64,000 nucleotides of DNA from an uncultured Alteromonadaceae bacterium (GTDB lineage: Bacteria; Pseudomonadota; Gammaproteobacteria; Enterobacterales; Alteromonadaceae): positions 248,001-312,000 of the forward strand of contig CANLWS010000002.1 in assembly GCA_947494925.1 (NCBI GenBank). The letters run 5' to 3'. Below the pieces are notes generated by a model that was not told the DNA's origin, searched no databases, and was given only the letters and a program-made list of their open reading frames with translations. A program made the translations under genes and the position numbers. This document shows positions 18,569 to 27,190 of the stretch, piece by piece; position 1 is the stretch's first letter; each line of letters begins with the position of its first letter.

Positions 18569-20113
18569 ATGTACATTCCACAAGTAATGTTAAAACAGCT
18601 CTACACTATCGGCAGTTTAATTAGTAAAACGGAAGGCGTGAGTTTCACATTAAAAAACCGCCTTAAAGACGCGCATTTAAGTGCTATCAAAAAACTCAAA
18701 ATTAATGATCAGGATGTCAATCTCAATAGCATTTCCATCAGACTGGACAGTGGCGAAACAGTTAGCGCTAATGCTTTGCATAAGGAAGATGGATTTTCTT
18801 TTTCCCTTGGAGCCAGCTTGCAACTGCATATTGATAGTCTCTCACTACCAGAACAATCAAGTCATCAACTGGATATTTATCTGAAAACCAAACCATTTGG
18901 TGACATTCACTTATCACTAAAGGACAAAGTAAAAACGAATGAACCTTCTGACCCAGGCATGATCCCTAGAGATCCAGCTGATGATTTGAGTCCCGGTGCA
19001 ATTAAAACACGCCAACAATTTGTACAGCAACAAACCGGAGCAAAACCTGAAAAGCTCTTTGCTGTTGAGGAAAATAATGATGTGTTGGCTGGCAACATCG
19101 AACATTTTATCGGAATGGCGCAGGTGCCCGTTGGTCTCGCAGGCCCTATTATCGTCAATGGCGAACATGCTAAAGGTGAATTTTACGTCCCACTGGCGAC
19201 CACAGAAGGGACCCTTGCAGCATCATACAATCGGGGAATGAAACTGCTGAATGCGTGCGGAGGGGTCACAGTCACTGTAGTTGATGATTGCATGCAACGT
19301 GCACCGGTATTTGTCTTTAACAGTGCACGCCACGCAAACGAATTTGCAAAGTGGGTGAATGAAAATATCGAGCTCATACGCAAACAGGCAAATGCCACTG
19401 ACCCCTTCATTAACCTACGTGATATTCAAATCATCAAAGCCAATAAATTCACTTTTCTGCGATTTAATTTCACCACAGGCGATGCAGCCGGACAAAACAT
19501 GGTAGGCCGGGCGACCTTTGTTGCCTGCAGCTGGATCCTGGAAAGATACCCTGATGTGGCCAACTTTTATCTGGAATCTAACATGGCCACAGATAAAAAG
19601 GCGTCACATATTAATATTCTCAATACGCGAGGAAAACGCGTAGTCGCAGAAGCCACAATCAAAAAGTCAGAATTGCTGGACACAATGCGCGTTGATCCTA
19701 AGCAAATTGACGCCCATAGCCGGGTCGCAGCAGTAGGTTCTTTCTTGTCGGGTGCAAACAACACCGGGCTGCATGCGGCCAACGGCATCGCCGCCATGTT
19801 TATTGCCACTGGTCAGGATGCGGCCAACGTAGCGGAATCATCCACTGGCATTCTGTATTCCGAAATCACCGAAGAAGGTGATTTGTATTTGTCTATTACC
19901 CTGCCCTCGCTAATTGTGGCAACCTGCGGCGGTGGCACCGGACTAGGCACACAACAGGAATGTCTGGAAATTTTGGATTGTGTCGGACCAGGAAAAGTAC
20001 AAAAGTTTGCAGAAATCGTGGGGGCTGTTGTGTTGGCAGGCGAAATATCCCTGGCATCAGCAATTTCCTCGCTGGACTGGGTGCCTTCCCATGAAGAATT
20101 GGGGCGAAACTAG
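18569..20113 (+). CDS. hydroxymethylglutaryl-CoA reductase, class I type
   Basis: Converts HMG-CoA to mevalonate with NADPH. 514 residues: a non-conserved N-terminal domain (about 1-125) without membrane segments, then the catalytic part. Catalytic residues are visible: E213 in ATTEG, K343/K344 in ATDKK, D417 in ATGQDAAN and H508 in the C-terminal SHEELGRN. The substrate loop VPVGLAGP is near 187-193. The class I marker DAMGMNM reads DAAGQNM. An AAGGTGA ribosome site precedes ATG 18569. No other mevalonate genes are adjacent, and the window also has ispE of the competing MEP pathway. An FNR-type box lies upstream. Confidence 0.92.
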   Translation: MYIPQVMLKQLYTIGSLISKTEGVSFTLKNRLKDAHLSAIKKLKINDQDVNLNSISIRLDSGETVSANALHKEDGFSFSLGASLQLHIDSLSLPEQSSHQLDIYLKTKPFGDIHLSLKDKVKTNEPSDPGMIPRDPADDLSPGAIKTRQQFVQQQTGAKPEKLFAVEENNDVLAGNIEHFIGMAQVPVGLAGPIIVNGEHAKGEFYVPLATTEGTLAASYNRGMKLLNACGGVTVTVVDDCMQRAPVFVFNSARHANEFAKWVNENIELIRKQANATDPFINLRDIQIIKANKFTFLRFNFTTGDAAGQNMVGRATFVACSWILERYPDVANFYLESNMATDKKASHINILNTRGKRVVAEATIKKSELLDTMRVDPKQIDAHSRVAAVGSFLSGANNTGLHAANGIAAMFIATGQDAANVAESSTGILYSEITEEGDLYLSITLPSLIVATCGGGTGLGTQQECLEILDCVGPGKVQKFAEIVGAVVLAGEISLASAISSLDWVPSHEELGRN

Positions 20114-20197
20114 CTGGTGAAATTGTTCACAATTTGCCCTTTGAATAAATGGATGGACATTTTTCAAGCATATAGACCTGTATAACGTAAAAACCCC

Positions 20198-20226
20198 TTG
20201 AAGATAGGCGGCTTGATCGTTATTAT
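20198..20226 (+). promoter_or_regulatory. sigma-70 promoter of tRNA-Val
   Basis: TTGAAG (20198-20203), a 17-base spacer and TATTAT (20221-20226), followed by the GC-rich discriminator ACGCGCCGC that is typical of stringently controlled stable-RNA promoters. The tRNA starts 46 bases after the -10 box. Confidence 0.75.
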
Positions 20227-20271
20227 ACGCGCCGCTTTGAAGGAATGCTTTAAAGCAGATCACATCCCAGT

Positions 20272-20348
20272 GCGTCCGTAGCTCAGTTGGTTAGAGCACC
20301 ACCTTGACATGGTGGGGGTCGGTAGTTCGAGTCTACTCGGACGCACCA
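20272..20348 (+). tRNA. tRNA-Val(GAC)
   Basis: 77 bases forming a complete cloverleaf with encoded CCA. The acceptor GCGTCCG pairs with CGGACGC. The anticodon loop TTGACAT sits on a CCACC/GGTGG stem with anticodon GAC at 20306-20308. It is close to identical to E. coli tRNA-Val(GAC). It is a single gene and not part of a cluster here. Confidence 0.97.
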
Positions 20349-20354
20349 ATTCTC

Positions 20355-20419
20355 GTGCAAATTCATCGAAACAAAAAACTGAGCGAAGCGACATCTGATT
20401 TTTGAGATGACATTTGCGC
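20355..20419 (+). repeat. CGAAGCG-type interspersed palindromic repeat
   Basis: Ends GTGCAAAT (20355-20362) and ATTTGCGC (20412-20419) are near-inverted. The core GAGCGAAGCGACATCTGATT aligns with the elements at 61331-61397 and 9104-9156. It starts seven bases after the tRNA-Val CCA end. Confidence 0.65.
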
Positions 20420-20497
20420 AAGGTGAGTTTGGCCACCTGACGCTGTCAACCAAGCCCTAGATTCAAATTAAACATTTCGAAAAAGTTCTTTTGCGAC
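20384..20497 (+). repeat. 114-bp direct repeat, copy 1
   Basis: Repeated at 20535-20648 with four mismatches by my count. It begins inside the interspersed element (CGAAGCGACATCTGATT) and ends TTCTTTTGCGAC. No coding frame spans it. Confidence 0.85.
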
Positions 20498-20534
20498 CTA
20501 TTAGGCTTTCTGCTGACTGCAAAAATCACCTCTA

Positions 20535-20648
20535 CGAAGCGACATCTGATTATTGAGATGACATTTGCGCAAGCTAAGTTTGGCCACCTGACGCTGTCAA
20601 ACAAGCCCTAGATTCAAATTAAACATTTCGAAAAAGTTCTTTTGCGAC
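20535..20648 (+). repeat. 114-bp direct repeat, copy 2
   Basis: Second copy, offset by 151 bases, separated from the first by 37 bases of unrelated sequence. The near-identity points to a recent duplication or slippage event downstream of the tRNA gene. Confidence 0.85.
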
Positions 20649-20671
20649 ATCTACTAAAACGAGGTTTTCAC

Positions 20672-20776
20672 CTAAATAATTCTGGGAAGGTTTTTACCAC
20701 CAACCTCTTTAAAATAAAGGCGTTCGACTAAAGTATACCCTTGATTTTCTAGCCAATTACACAGCCTAGTGCTAAC
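20672..20776 (-). pseudogene. possible C-terminal remnant of a decayed gene
   Basis: A stop-to-stop frame of 34 codons encodes a protein-like tail (LCNWLENQGYTLVERLYFKE, then VGGKNLPRII) but has no start codon and a stop directly upstream. I cannot name the family. Its position between the direct repeats and the DUF2892 gene suggests an eroded gene. The short length makes this tentative. Confidence 0.25.
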
Positions 20777-20847
20777 CTAAATTTATCTTTAAACATAACC
20801 TACATCTGAATTCGAGTAGTAATACCAGATGGAAATAGGAAAAGTTA

Positions 20848-21078
20848 ATGATGAATATGCCCAAAGCCAACTGTTGCGCGATCGATCGTGTTATAAGAGC
20901 GGCAGTAAGTGTGTCACTTTTGTTGTACAGTGCTTTTTTTTGGGCATCAATAGGTGATGTGTTTTTACAAGCCTTTATTCTGATCTTCGCAATAATGAAT
21001 TTGATATCCACAGTAACTGGTTGGTGCCCAGTATACAAACTCGCTAATATCAATACCTGTAAAGCAGATTTCAAATAG
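20848..21078 (+). CDS. DUF2892-family (YgaP-like) inner-membrane protein
   Basis: 76 residues with two membrane helices. The pattern IDRVIRAAVSVSLLLYS, then NLISTVTGWCPVYKL with Cys in the GWCPxxK motif, matches DUF2892, the membrane part of YgaP-type rhodanese proteins, here without a rhodanese domain. An AGGAAAA site lies seven bases before ATG 20848. Other in-frame ATGs follow closely. It ends 15 bases before the GGDEF-EAL gene, so the two are probably co-transcribed. Confidence 0.75.
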   Translation: MMNMPKANCCAIDRVIRAAVSVSLLLYSAFFWASIGDVFLQAFILIFAIMNLISTVTGWCPVYKLANINTCKADFK

Positions 21079-21093
21079 AACTCTGTCCTCAAA

Positions 21094-23040
21094 ATGGAAG
21101 GTAAAGATAGACCTCTTGAAGCGGATTCTAGTCTTCGCAAGCGCCTAGTTTTAGGCTCTGTCGGTCTCGCTATCGCGGTATCCGTTATATTTATCTCCGT
21201 TGCGTATAATTTAGCTCGCGATTTGGGCGAGGCGATTGAACTTGACAACACTAGTAAACTGGCTAATCAGCTAATTCTTCAGCTGCCTTTGATTTCTTCC
21301 TCATCATTAGATGATTTAACGCATATTGAACAATTTAAGAATAGTTATATTTTTCAACCTTTAGATTCTGAACTCGTTGGTATTGAAATATGGCTTGATG
21401 AAAAACGCATTACAGTCCGAAGTTACCACCAATGGGTATCTTCTGCTGATATCTCTTTAGCCATAAAAGCTGGCATCGATAGTAGCGGGTTCATTGAGAA
21501 CGAAAGTGAACGTTTATTTTGGATTTACAAAACTGACCCGCTCACAGGTTTTTCAGCTCTGTTACTGCGCAGGATTAGCACCTTAGATGTAGCCTTAGGG
21601 TACGTTGCAAATAGACTTTCCATTACAGCATTTTTGACATTCTGGTTGGCTGTGTGGGCTGCACTTGTTATGTCCGCTTTAATTACTAACCGTTTCGAAC
21701 TAAGTAACCAAAAATTAGCTTACATGGCAAACCATGATGACTTGACCGGTTTACCTAATCGTTACTATTTATTATCAGTGTTAAACCGTTTTCTAAGTGA
21801 AAATGAGAGCTTGGGAGACGCTTATAAGCAACGTGAAGCTACATTGTTATTAATTGACCTAGATAAATTTAAAGAGGTCAATGACACAATGGGGCACGCC
21901 GCAGGAGATGAGTTGCTAGTGTTAATCGCTAAGCGACTATCCGAATTAGCAGGAACAAAGGCGGAGCTAATACGGTATGGCGGTGATGAATTTATTCTTT
22001 GGTACGAAGGAATTGGCAGTTTAGCTGCAGAAGTTTTGGCGCAAGATATAGTTTCAGCCTGCCGTCAGCCTTTATTGATTGATAACAATCAATTTGAAAT
22101 TGGTGCCAGTATTGGAATTGCTTGCTATCCAGAACATGGGACGAATGCAGACCAGTTGTTTAGACGGGCCGATGTTGCAATGTATCATGCAAAAAATTTG
22201 AGACTGGGTTATCAGTTATTCGACCAGACACTCTATTCAAAGTCTGCGCGTTGGGTAACATTGCGAGGACAATTGAATAGCGCCCTTCAGCAAGAGCAGT
22301 TTGTTTTACATTATCAACCAAAAGTTAAGTTGCCGGAAGGGACGATAGTGGGGGTGGAAGCATTGGTCAGATGGCAGCATCCAGAAGAAGGCTTGCTGGC
22401 ACCATGTGTTTTTATAGATATCATTGAACAAAGCACTGTGGTTCATGAGTTTACTCGTTACGTTTTAAAGCAGGCAATTATGCAGTGTCGATTGTGGCTG
22501 GATGAAGGTATCAGCATTAGTGTGGCGGTCAACATGTCCGCTTATAACCTTAGAGATGATGATTTCATTCCTTTTTTGAAAAACCAGCTAAGTTTCTATG
22601 AAGTCCCTCCTGGCCTAATAGAGATTGAACTAACAGAAAGTGGAACGATGTTCGATTTTAAAGTGGCTCAGAGAGTGTTTTCCAAATTGCGTGCAGTGGG
22701 AGTAAAATTGTCAATCGATGATTTCGGGACAGGCATGAGCTCACTTGCATACATAAAAAAGCTTGATGTTAACTATATAAAAATCGATCGTTCATTTATC
22801 ACTAACATAACCAGTGATTGCCGTGACGAAGCGGTTATCAAAAGTATGCTAATGCTGTGTGCTGAATTGGAAAAGGAAGTCATAGCGGAAGGTGTTGAAA
22901 CAGTTGAACAAGCGGAAAAATTATATACATTAGGCTGCAAATTGGCACAAGGATATTATTTTGGCAAGCCAATGCTTCCTATACTCATCACACCATTGCT
23001 AGCGGAGAACGCATCACCAGTTGTGGCTAATTGCAGCTAA
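21094..23040 (+). CDS. membrane GGDEF-EAL protein (c-di-GMP cyclase/phosphodiesterase)
   Basis: 648 residues. It has a first membrane helix at about 17-38, a periplasmic sensor region of about 130 residues without a named domain, a second helix at about 175-197, then GGDEF and EAL domains in the cytoplasm. The cyclase motif YGGDEF is intact (296-300), preceded by DDLTGLPNR. The phosphodiesterase part has EALVRW near 415, DDFGTG, KIDRSF and EGVET, so both active sites look complete. The net direction of activity cannot be read from sequence. It follows a DUF2892 membrane protein by 15 bases. Confidence 0.93.
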   Translation: MEGKDRPLEADSSLRKRLVLGSVGLAIAVSVIFISVAYNLARDLGEAIELDNTSKLANQLILQLPLISSSSLDDLTHIEQFKNSYIFQPLDSELVGIEIWLDEKRITVRSYHQWVSSADISLAIKAGIDSSGFIENESERLFWIYKTDPLTGFSALLLRRISTLDVALGYVANRLSITAFLTFWLAVWAALVMSALITNRFELSNQKLAYMANHDDLTGLPNRYYLLSVLNRFLSENESLGDAYKQREATLLLIDLDKFKEVNDTMGHAAGDELLVLIAKRLSELAGTKAELIRYGGDEFILWYEGIGSLAAEVLAQDIVSACRQPLLIDNNQFEIGASIGIACYPEHGTNADQLFRRADVAMYHAKNLRLGYQLFDQTLYSKSARWVTLRGQLNSALQQEQFVLHYQPKVKLPEGTIVGVEALVRWQHPEEGLLAPCVFIDIIEQSTVVHEFTRYVLKQAIMQCRLWLDEGISISVAVNMSAYNLRDDDFIPFLKNQLSFYEVPPGLIEIELTESGTMFDFKVAQRVFSKLRAVGVKLSIDDFGTGMSSLAYIKKLDVNYIKIDRSFITNITSDCRDEAVIKSMLMLCAELEKEVIAEGVETVEQAEKLYTLGCKLAQGYYFGKPMLPILITPLLAENASPVVANCS

Positions 23041-23345
23041 AATAGTGATATATAAAATTCTCAACATTCTAACAAAAACTGGAATTGACTTGTTGTCGTA
23101 AAATGACCCTGGACATCATTTCAGAAGGAAGTGGATCTGCCTTGGAAGAGATGTTCTTGGTGTGCGTTGTTTAAAGAAAACCAAATCAAATGCAGTCTGC
23201 GTCAATCTGGCACAAATATAGTTTGAGTTCGAATTAGTTGGCTGTCTACAAAAAAACCATTGAACAACAAACGTTTTTTTCTCAGGAAATTAGGCCCTGA
23301 ACTACTAGCATTTCAAGTGATGGTGTTCATAAAAACGCTTTCCAA
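23041..23345. other. non-coding stretch between convergent genes
   Basis: About 305 bases between the GGDEF-EAL gene and the end of the cytidylyltransferase gene. No gene, tRNA or convincing intrinsic terminator is visible. Only short AT-rich runs occur. Confidence 0.5.
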
Positions 23346-23786
23346 TTACGCTTGAACTAAGCTACGTGGCCAATGGTTATTTTGTGCCATGACATTTTGT
23401 TTTATCGCACTAGAAGATGTGCGGGTGTTATACCGTACCTGTTTAATTTCTTTACCGGCAGATTTCAGATAAGACTCCACATCGACATTATGTGGCTTGT
23501 TTCCCCAGTCTTCACCAATGACAAAAATATCCACTTCCAGCGCCTTGCACCCAGATACATATTCCAGTTCATGGTAGGGACGCACAATGTCAACGCAACC
23601 TAGCGCGTTCAACATCTCCATTCTCTGTTCCAACGGAATAACAGGCACATTAGGCTTGTAAGAATTGACTACACGGTCTGAAGCAACGCCAACTGCCAAG
23701 GTTCTGCCAAGTGATTTGCAGTACTCCAGCAAAGCCAGGTGCCCAACATGGAGTAAATCAAAAGTACCTACGGTATATACGATCAT
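23346..23786 (-). CDS. cytidylyltransferase-family protein (TagD/GCT-like)
   Basis: 146 residues of the HxGH nucleotidyltransferase superfamily. It has GTFDLLHVGH (7-16) binding CTP or ATP, GVASDRVVNSYK, and PLEQRMEMLNAL like glycerol-3-phosphate cytidylyltransferases. The C-terminal RTxGISTT motif of TagD is replaced by RTSSSAIK. It should activate a phospho-alcohol or phospho-sugar as a CDP (or ADP) derivative. It lies 60 bases after a CDP-alcohol phosphotransferase gene on the same strand, which supports CTP use. The acceptor is unknown. Confidence 0.8.
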   Translation of the reverse strand: MIVYTVGTFDLLHVGHLALLEYCKSLGRTLAVGVASDRVVNSYKPNVPVIPLEQRMEMLNALGCVDIVRPYHELEYVSGCKALEVDIFVIGEDWGNKPHNVDVESYLKSAGKEIKQVRYNTRTSSSAIKQNVMAQNNHWPRSLVQA

Positions 23787-23846
23787 GTGCTATTTAACTC
23801 CTCGATAGATAAATTTTGTTGTCATTTTTCCTAACCCTTGCGATGA

Positions 23847-24500
23847 CTATAAAAGCTTCCACGTATACACAGCTGTTATTCCCAGTGTATAAAACGCCAA
23901 TAAGTAAACGTTCCGTGGATTGCCGGAGAGTTTCGGTGTTTTAATTTGAGATACATTTAGAGCCGCCAACAATAAGGCAGAAACAGAAAGTATGACCAGA
24001 AATGTTTCGGCCGATACAACACTTTCCAGCAGGAAAATGAGCACTAATATAATGCTGTTATTATCCAAGGCCAGGCCCGTGTATTTTGCCGAATCAGATA
24101 AGCCAAAGGTACTGAAGTAACTCAGGCGTATGGCCCCGGCAGCGAGCAAAAAGAAAGCGACAGGCAGTAAAATGGGATCAAACGAACCAAAACTCAGTAT
24201 CAAGATAGCTGGCGTGACGCCGTAACTGATAATGTCTATCACCAGATCAAGTTGCCCGCCAAAAATACGGTCGCTACCGGTCCGCCCCTTCATTTTTCTG
24301 GCTATAAGACCATCTGCCCAGTCAAAGGCTACGGCCCAGATCATGCCAATCATTGCGGCATAATATACGCCCGTAATACTGAAATATATTGCCAAAATAG
24401 TGCAGAACAATCCGCTAAGTGAACAAATGTTAGGTAGATCTTTCACATAGGAAATAATCGCAGGTTGGCGTTCTTGAACTTGTAAGTTATCAGTGGTCAT
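23847..24500 (-). CDS. CDP-alcohol phosphatidyltransferase family membrane protein
   Basis: 217 residues with about six membrane helices. The signature is present: D60, D63-G64, A67-R68, G81, D85 and D89. The spacing between AR and G is 12 instead of the usual 8. The part after it (LDLVIDIISYGVTPA) resembles class II phosphatidylserine synthases. Start ATG 24500 (GGA five bases upstream) is preferred to a GTG eight codons upstream. Its partner is the cytidylyltransferase gene downstream, so the pair may make and use a CDP-activated head group for an unusual phospholipid or compatible solute. That is inferred. Confidence 0.8.
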   Translation of the reverse strand: MTTDNLQVQERQPAIISYVKDLPNICSLSGLFCTILAIYFSITGVYYAAMIGMIWAVAFDWADGLIARKMKGRTGSDRIFGGQLDLVIDIISYGVTPAILILSFGSFDPILLPVAFFLLAAGAIRLSYFSTFGLSDSAKYTGLALDNNSIILVLIFLLESVVSAETFLVILSVSALLLAALNVSQIKTPKLSGNPRNVYLLAFYTLGITAVYTWKLL

Positions 24501-24950
24501 AGTGTTCCAAAATGAAATAAGCACATATCAACAACACACCTACCCCAAGCTGAAAAACAACACATGCAACGCATTACTTTACTCATAAGAGTAAAGTGAC
24601 GTTAAAAATCAGACAGTTCTCATCAAATTAGAGAAACGCATACAGCAGGTGCTGTAAATCTACCCTATTCGCTTACAAGCAAATAAGGTCGCAATAAGGA
24701 GGATAGAGGCGTGTTGGCCAGTAGGCTCGATACATGGAAAGACTAACCAGTGCACCATACGCCCTATTTAGTCAGGCGTACAGCGGTTTAGCTATTTAAT
24801 TAACCTGAGTTGAAGAATCCTTGGTAGTTCAAGTGGAATCAAAGTTCAATGCTCCTCTCGGGGCTTAGTATCAAACATAGATTAATTTGGGGGTGCGTGC
24901 AGATATAGCTATAGTAAGTTTATGGTATTTGGTGAATTTGCTTATTGAAT
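24501..24950. other. divergent intergenic region
   Basis: About 450 bases that should hold promoters for the CDP-alcohol transferase (minus strand) and the fused binding protein (plus strand). It contains the perfect inverted repeat listed at 24576-24597 and a weak hairpin, TACGCC/GGCGTA, near 24760-24785. No riboswitch that I know is apparent. Confidence 0.45.
24576..24597. promoter_or_regulatory. perfect 9-bp inverted repeat, operator candidate
   Basis: ACTTTACTC-ATAA-GAGTAAAGT, with 9-bp arms and a 4-base centre. It lies 76 bases upstream of the CDP-alcohol transferase start (minus strand). Neither side has a T tract, so a protein-binding site is more likely than a terminator. Confidence 0.45.
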
Positions 24951-27017
24951 ATGGACTTCTTAGTTTTCAAGCGTCTACTGGCGACCAGCATAATAGGGAT
25001 GGTTTTACTTATTCTGACGCTATCTCAGTTGGAAGCTAAAACGGAAAAGCAGAAACCCACTATTACCTTAGCCACTATGGAAATTGAGCCCTACAGTGGC
25101 AAGAACCTCCCAAACCTTGGTTATGTCAGCGAGTTAGTCAAAACTGTACTTGAGAATAAGGGGTACCAGGTCAACATAGAGTTTTACCCAAGAGCCAGGG
25201 TCAACTTTATGGCGGTAAATGGGCTGATTGACGGTATTATGCCAATTAGATTTCAACAGCAATATACTGAGGCTCTTTCCTATTCAGCGCCTTTCCCGGG
25301 TGCTCGTCAGGGGTTTCTCAAAAAGAAATCGACTAAAGTGATAGAAGCCATCACTTCTCAAAACGATATAAGTAACTTTTTACAGAATCATAGTGAGAAC
25401 AGCTTTGGTATTGTCAGAGGGACGCCCTTTGTTGAACAGTTCGACACCTCTGATGAATTTAACAAAATGCAAGTCTCAGACAGTCTACATAACCTCGATA
25501 TGCTGGCGTCAGATCGCGTGGAATTTGCCATTATGGATTTTTTCACCGCTGCCGACCTGATCGTAAATTACCGTCCACAATATATCGGTCAATTTGATTT
25601 TATACGTGCACATTTGTTTGATTCTAATTTTTATGTCGCTTTTTCTAAAAAACGTCCTCTTCATAAAAAGCTGACCATAGACTTTAACCAGGGATTAGCG
25701 GAATTAATCAGCAATGGCGGTCTGGCTCGCATACTCTCTAAACACGGATTTTATGAGCCCAAAATAATAGATACCTCTAAGCGGCACCTTGTTGTTGGTG
25801 CAGCGGACATTAATAATGTTGAATGTCTTCAAAAACGTTCTCAAGCCTTTTCGTCGGCGCACCCGGAAGTAGAGATAGAATGGCGAACCTTTAATGAAAA
25901 TACACTTCGTAAACGACTGCTAGCTGACTTTGCAGTAGACAACGGCACCTTTGATCTAGTCATGATTGGAGAATTCGAAGCAAAAATTTGGGCGGAGAGA
26001 AAATGGTTGGCTTCCTTGAGCGAACTCCCTGCTGGTTTCCACGTGAATGACCATTTTCGCATTGCACTTGAAGCCCTCTCTCATGAAGGTGACACATTTG
26101 GCTTGCCCGTTTCTGCTGAAAGTATCGTAACCTATTATCGCAATGATTTAATGGAGAAAGCAGGCCTGAAGATTGGCAACAAACCTAGCTTCAAGGAAAT
26201 CGCAGAGCTTGCAAAAGCACTACATCAACCTGAGAAAGGAGTTTATGGAATAGGCTTGCGGGGCAAAGCAGGTTGGGGTCAAAATATTGCTACCATAACC
26301 ATGCTGGTCGGGCGTTTCGGAGGGCAATGGTTCGATGAACATTGGAAGCCTCAGCTTAACACAAAAGAGTGGCGAGAGGCCTTAACCTTCTATGTTGATA
26401 TTCTACAAAAATATGGCCCACCTGATGTCCACTTAAATGGTTGGAAAGAAAATCAACAGATGTTTGCCGACGGGAAATTGGCTATGTTAATAGACGCCAG
26501 CGTTCTGGCAGATTATTTATTTGACCCTGCAACCTCAAATGTCACCGATAAAATCAGTTTAACTTCCCACCCCATCCAGAACGAAAATCGCGAAACTCAA
26601 TGGTTCTGGACTTGGGGGCTTGCATTGCCGGATTCTTCACAACAAAAAGCGCTTGCCAAAGACCTTGCGGTTTGGTTGACATCATCTGAATCAGGCAATA
26701 AAGAAACATTTGACTGCAACCAATATTCTGCATATACGGCGCGCACAGATAGCAAAGACGATAGAACAGTTGGCAAGTCATATACCGACTACATATCCGC
26801 TCAAATGAACACACTTAAACCCATTTATCTCACTAACCTGGACACAACAGTAGTCGGTGAACAATTTGTTCCTATCCCGGAATTCCCGGCGATAGGATTC
26901 CAGGTAGGCTTAAAAATTCAACAAATACTGGAAGGTAAGTTATCTGTGAACGCAGCGCTTCAAGAGTCACAAGAAATTACAGAGAAAATAATGCGCGATG
27001 CAGGTTACATTAAATAA
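24951..27017 (+). CDS. fused periplasmic binding protein (SBP_bac_3-like plus SBP_bac_1-like)
   Basis: 688 residues with a signal peptide (about 1-30). Residues about 35-265 resemble family 3 binding proteins (ATMEIEPYSGKNLPNLGYVSE near the start). From about 280 a complete family 1, sugar-type, binding protein begins (HLVVGAADINNVECLQKRSQ) and continues with FGLPVSAESIVTYYRNDLM and the C-terminal GFQVGLKIQQILEG. The two lobed modules are joined without a membrane segment. No ABC permease or ATPase flanks it. A MipA/OmpV gene follows after 173 bases. ATG 24951 is chosen over a TTG two codons upstream. Neither has a clear ribosome site. Confidence 0.75.
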   Translation: MDFLVFKRLLATSIIGMVLLILTLSQLEAKTEKQKPTITLATMEIEPYSGKNLPNLGYVSELVKTVLENKGYQVNIEFYPRARVNFMAVNGLIDGIMPIRFQQQYTEALSYSAPFPGARQGFLKKKSTKVIEAITSQNDISNFLQNHSENSFGIVRGTPFVEQFDTSDEFNKMQVSDSLHNLDMLASDRVEFAIMDFFTAADLIVNYRPQYIGQFDFIRAHLFDSNFYVAFSKKRPLHKKLTIDFNQGLAELISNGGLARILSKHGFYEPKIIDTSKRHLVVGAADINNVECLQKRSQAFSSAHPEVEIEWRTFNENTLRKRLLADFAVDNGTFDLVMIGEFEAKIWAERKWLASLSELPAGFHVNDHFRIALEALSHEGDTFGLPVSAESIVTYYRNDLMEKAGLKIGNKPSFKEIAELAKALHQPEKGVYGIGLRGKAGWGQNIATITMLVGRFGGQWFDEHWKPQLNTKEWREALTFYVDILQKYGPPDVHLNGWKENQQMFADGKLAMLIDASVLADYLFDPATSNVTDKISLTSHPIQNENRETQWFWTWGLALPDSSQQKALAKDLAVWLTSSESGNKETFDCNQYSAYTARTDSKDDRTVGKSYTDYISAQMNTLKPIYLTNLDTTVVGEQFVPIPEFPAIGFQVGLKIQQILEGKLSVNAALQESQEITEKIMRDAGYIK

Positions 27018-27190
27018 CCTGGAACAAATAATCGGCCTGCAATACTTGCTTTCCAAGCAGCCAAAAAACCTGGCAGATACCCTAATTTTCTAACATTTCC
27101 TGACATCTTCTCTACATTCAATCGCTATTTTGATACAGGCTAAACCTTTAGTCTTTGCAGCACATTTGATTAACCTCAGGAATACAAAAA

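Noticed and set aside
20772..21251. Minus-strand frame of 159 codons over the DUF2892 gene and the GGDEF-EAL start
   Set aside because: Antisense to two recognisable proteins; lacks domain features.
24712..24750. Twelve-codon GTG frame after an AAGGAGG-like site upstream of the fused binding protein
   Set aside because: Too short to support and the ribosome-site match is common in non-coding DNA.
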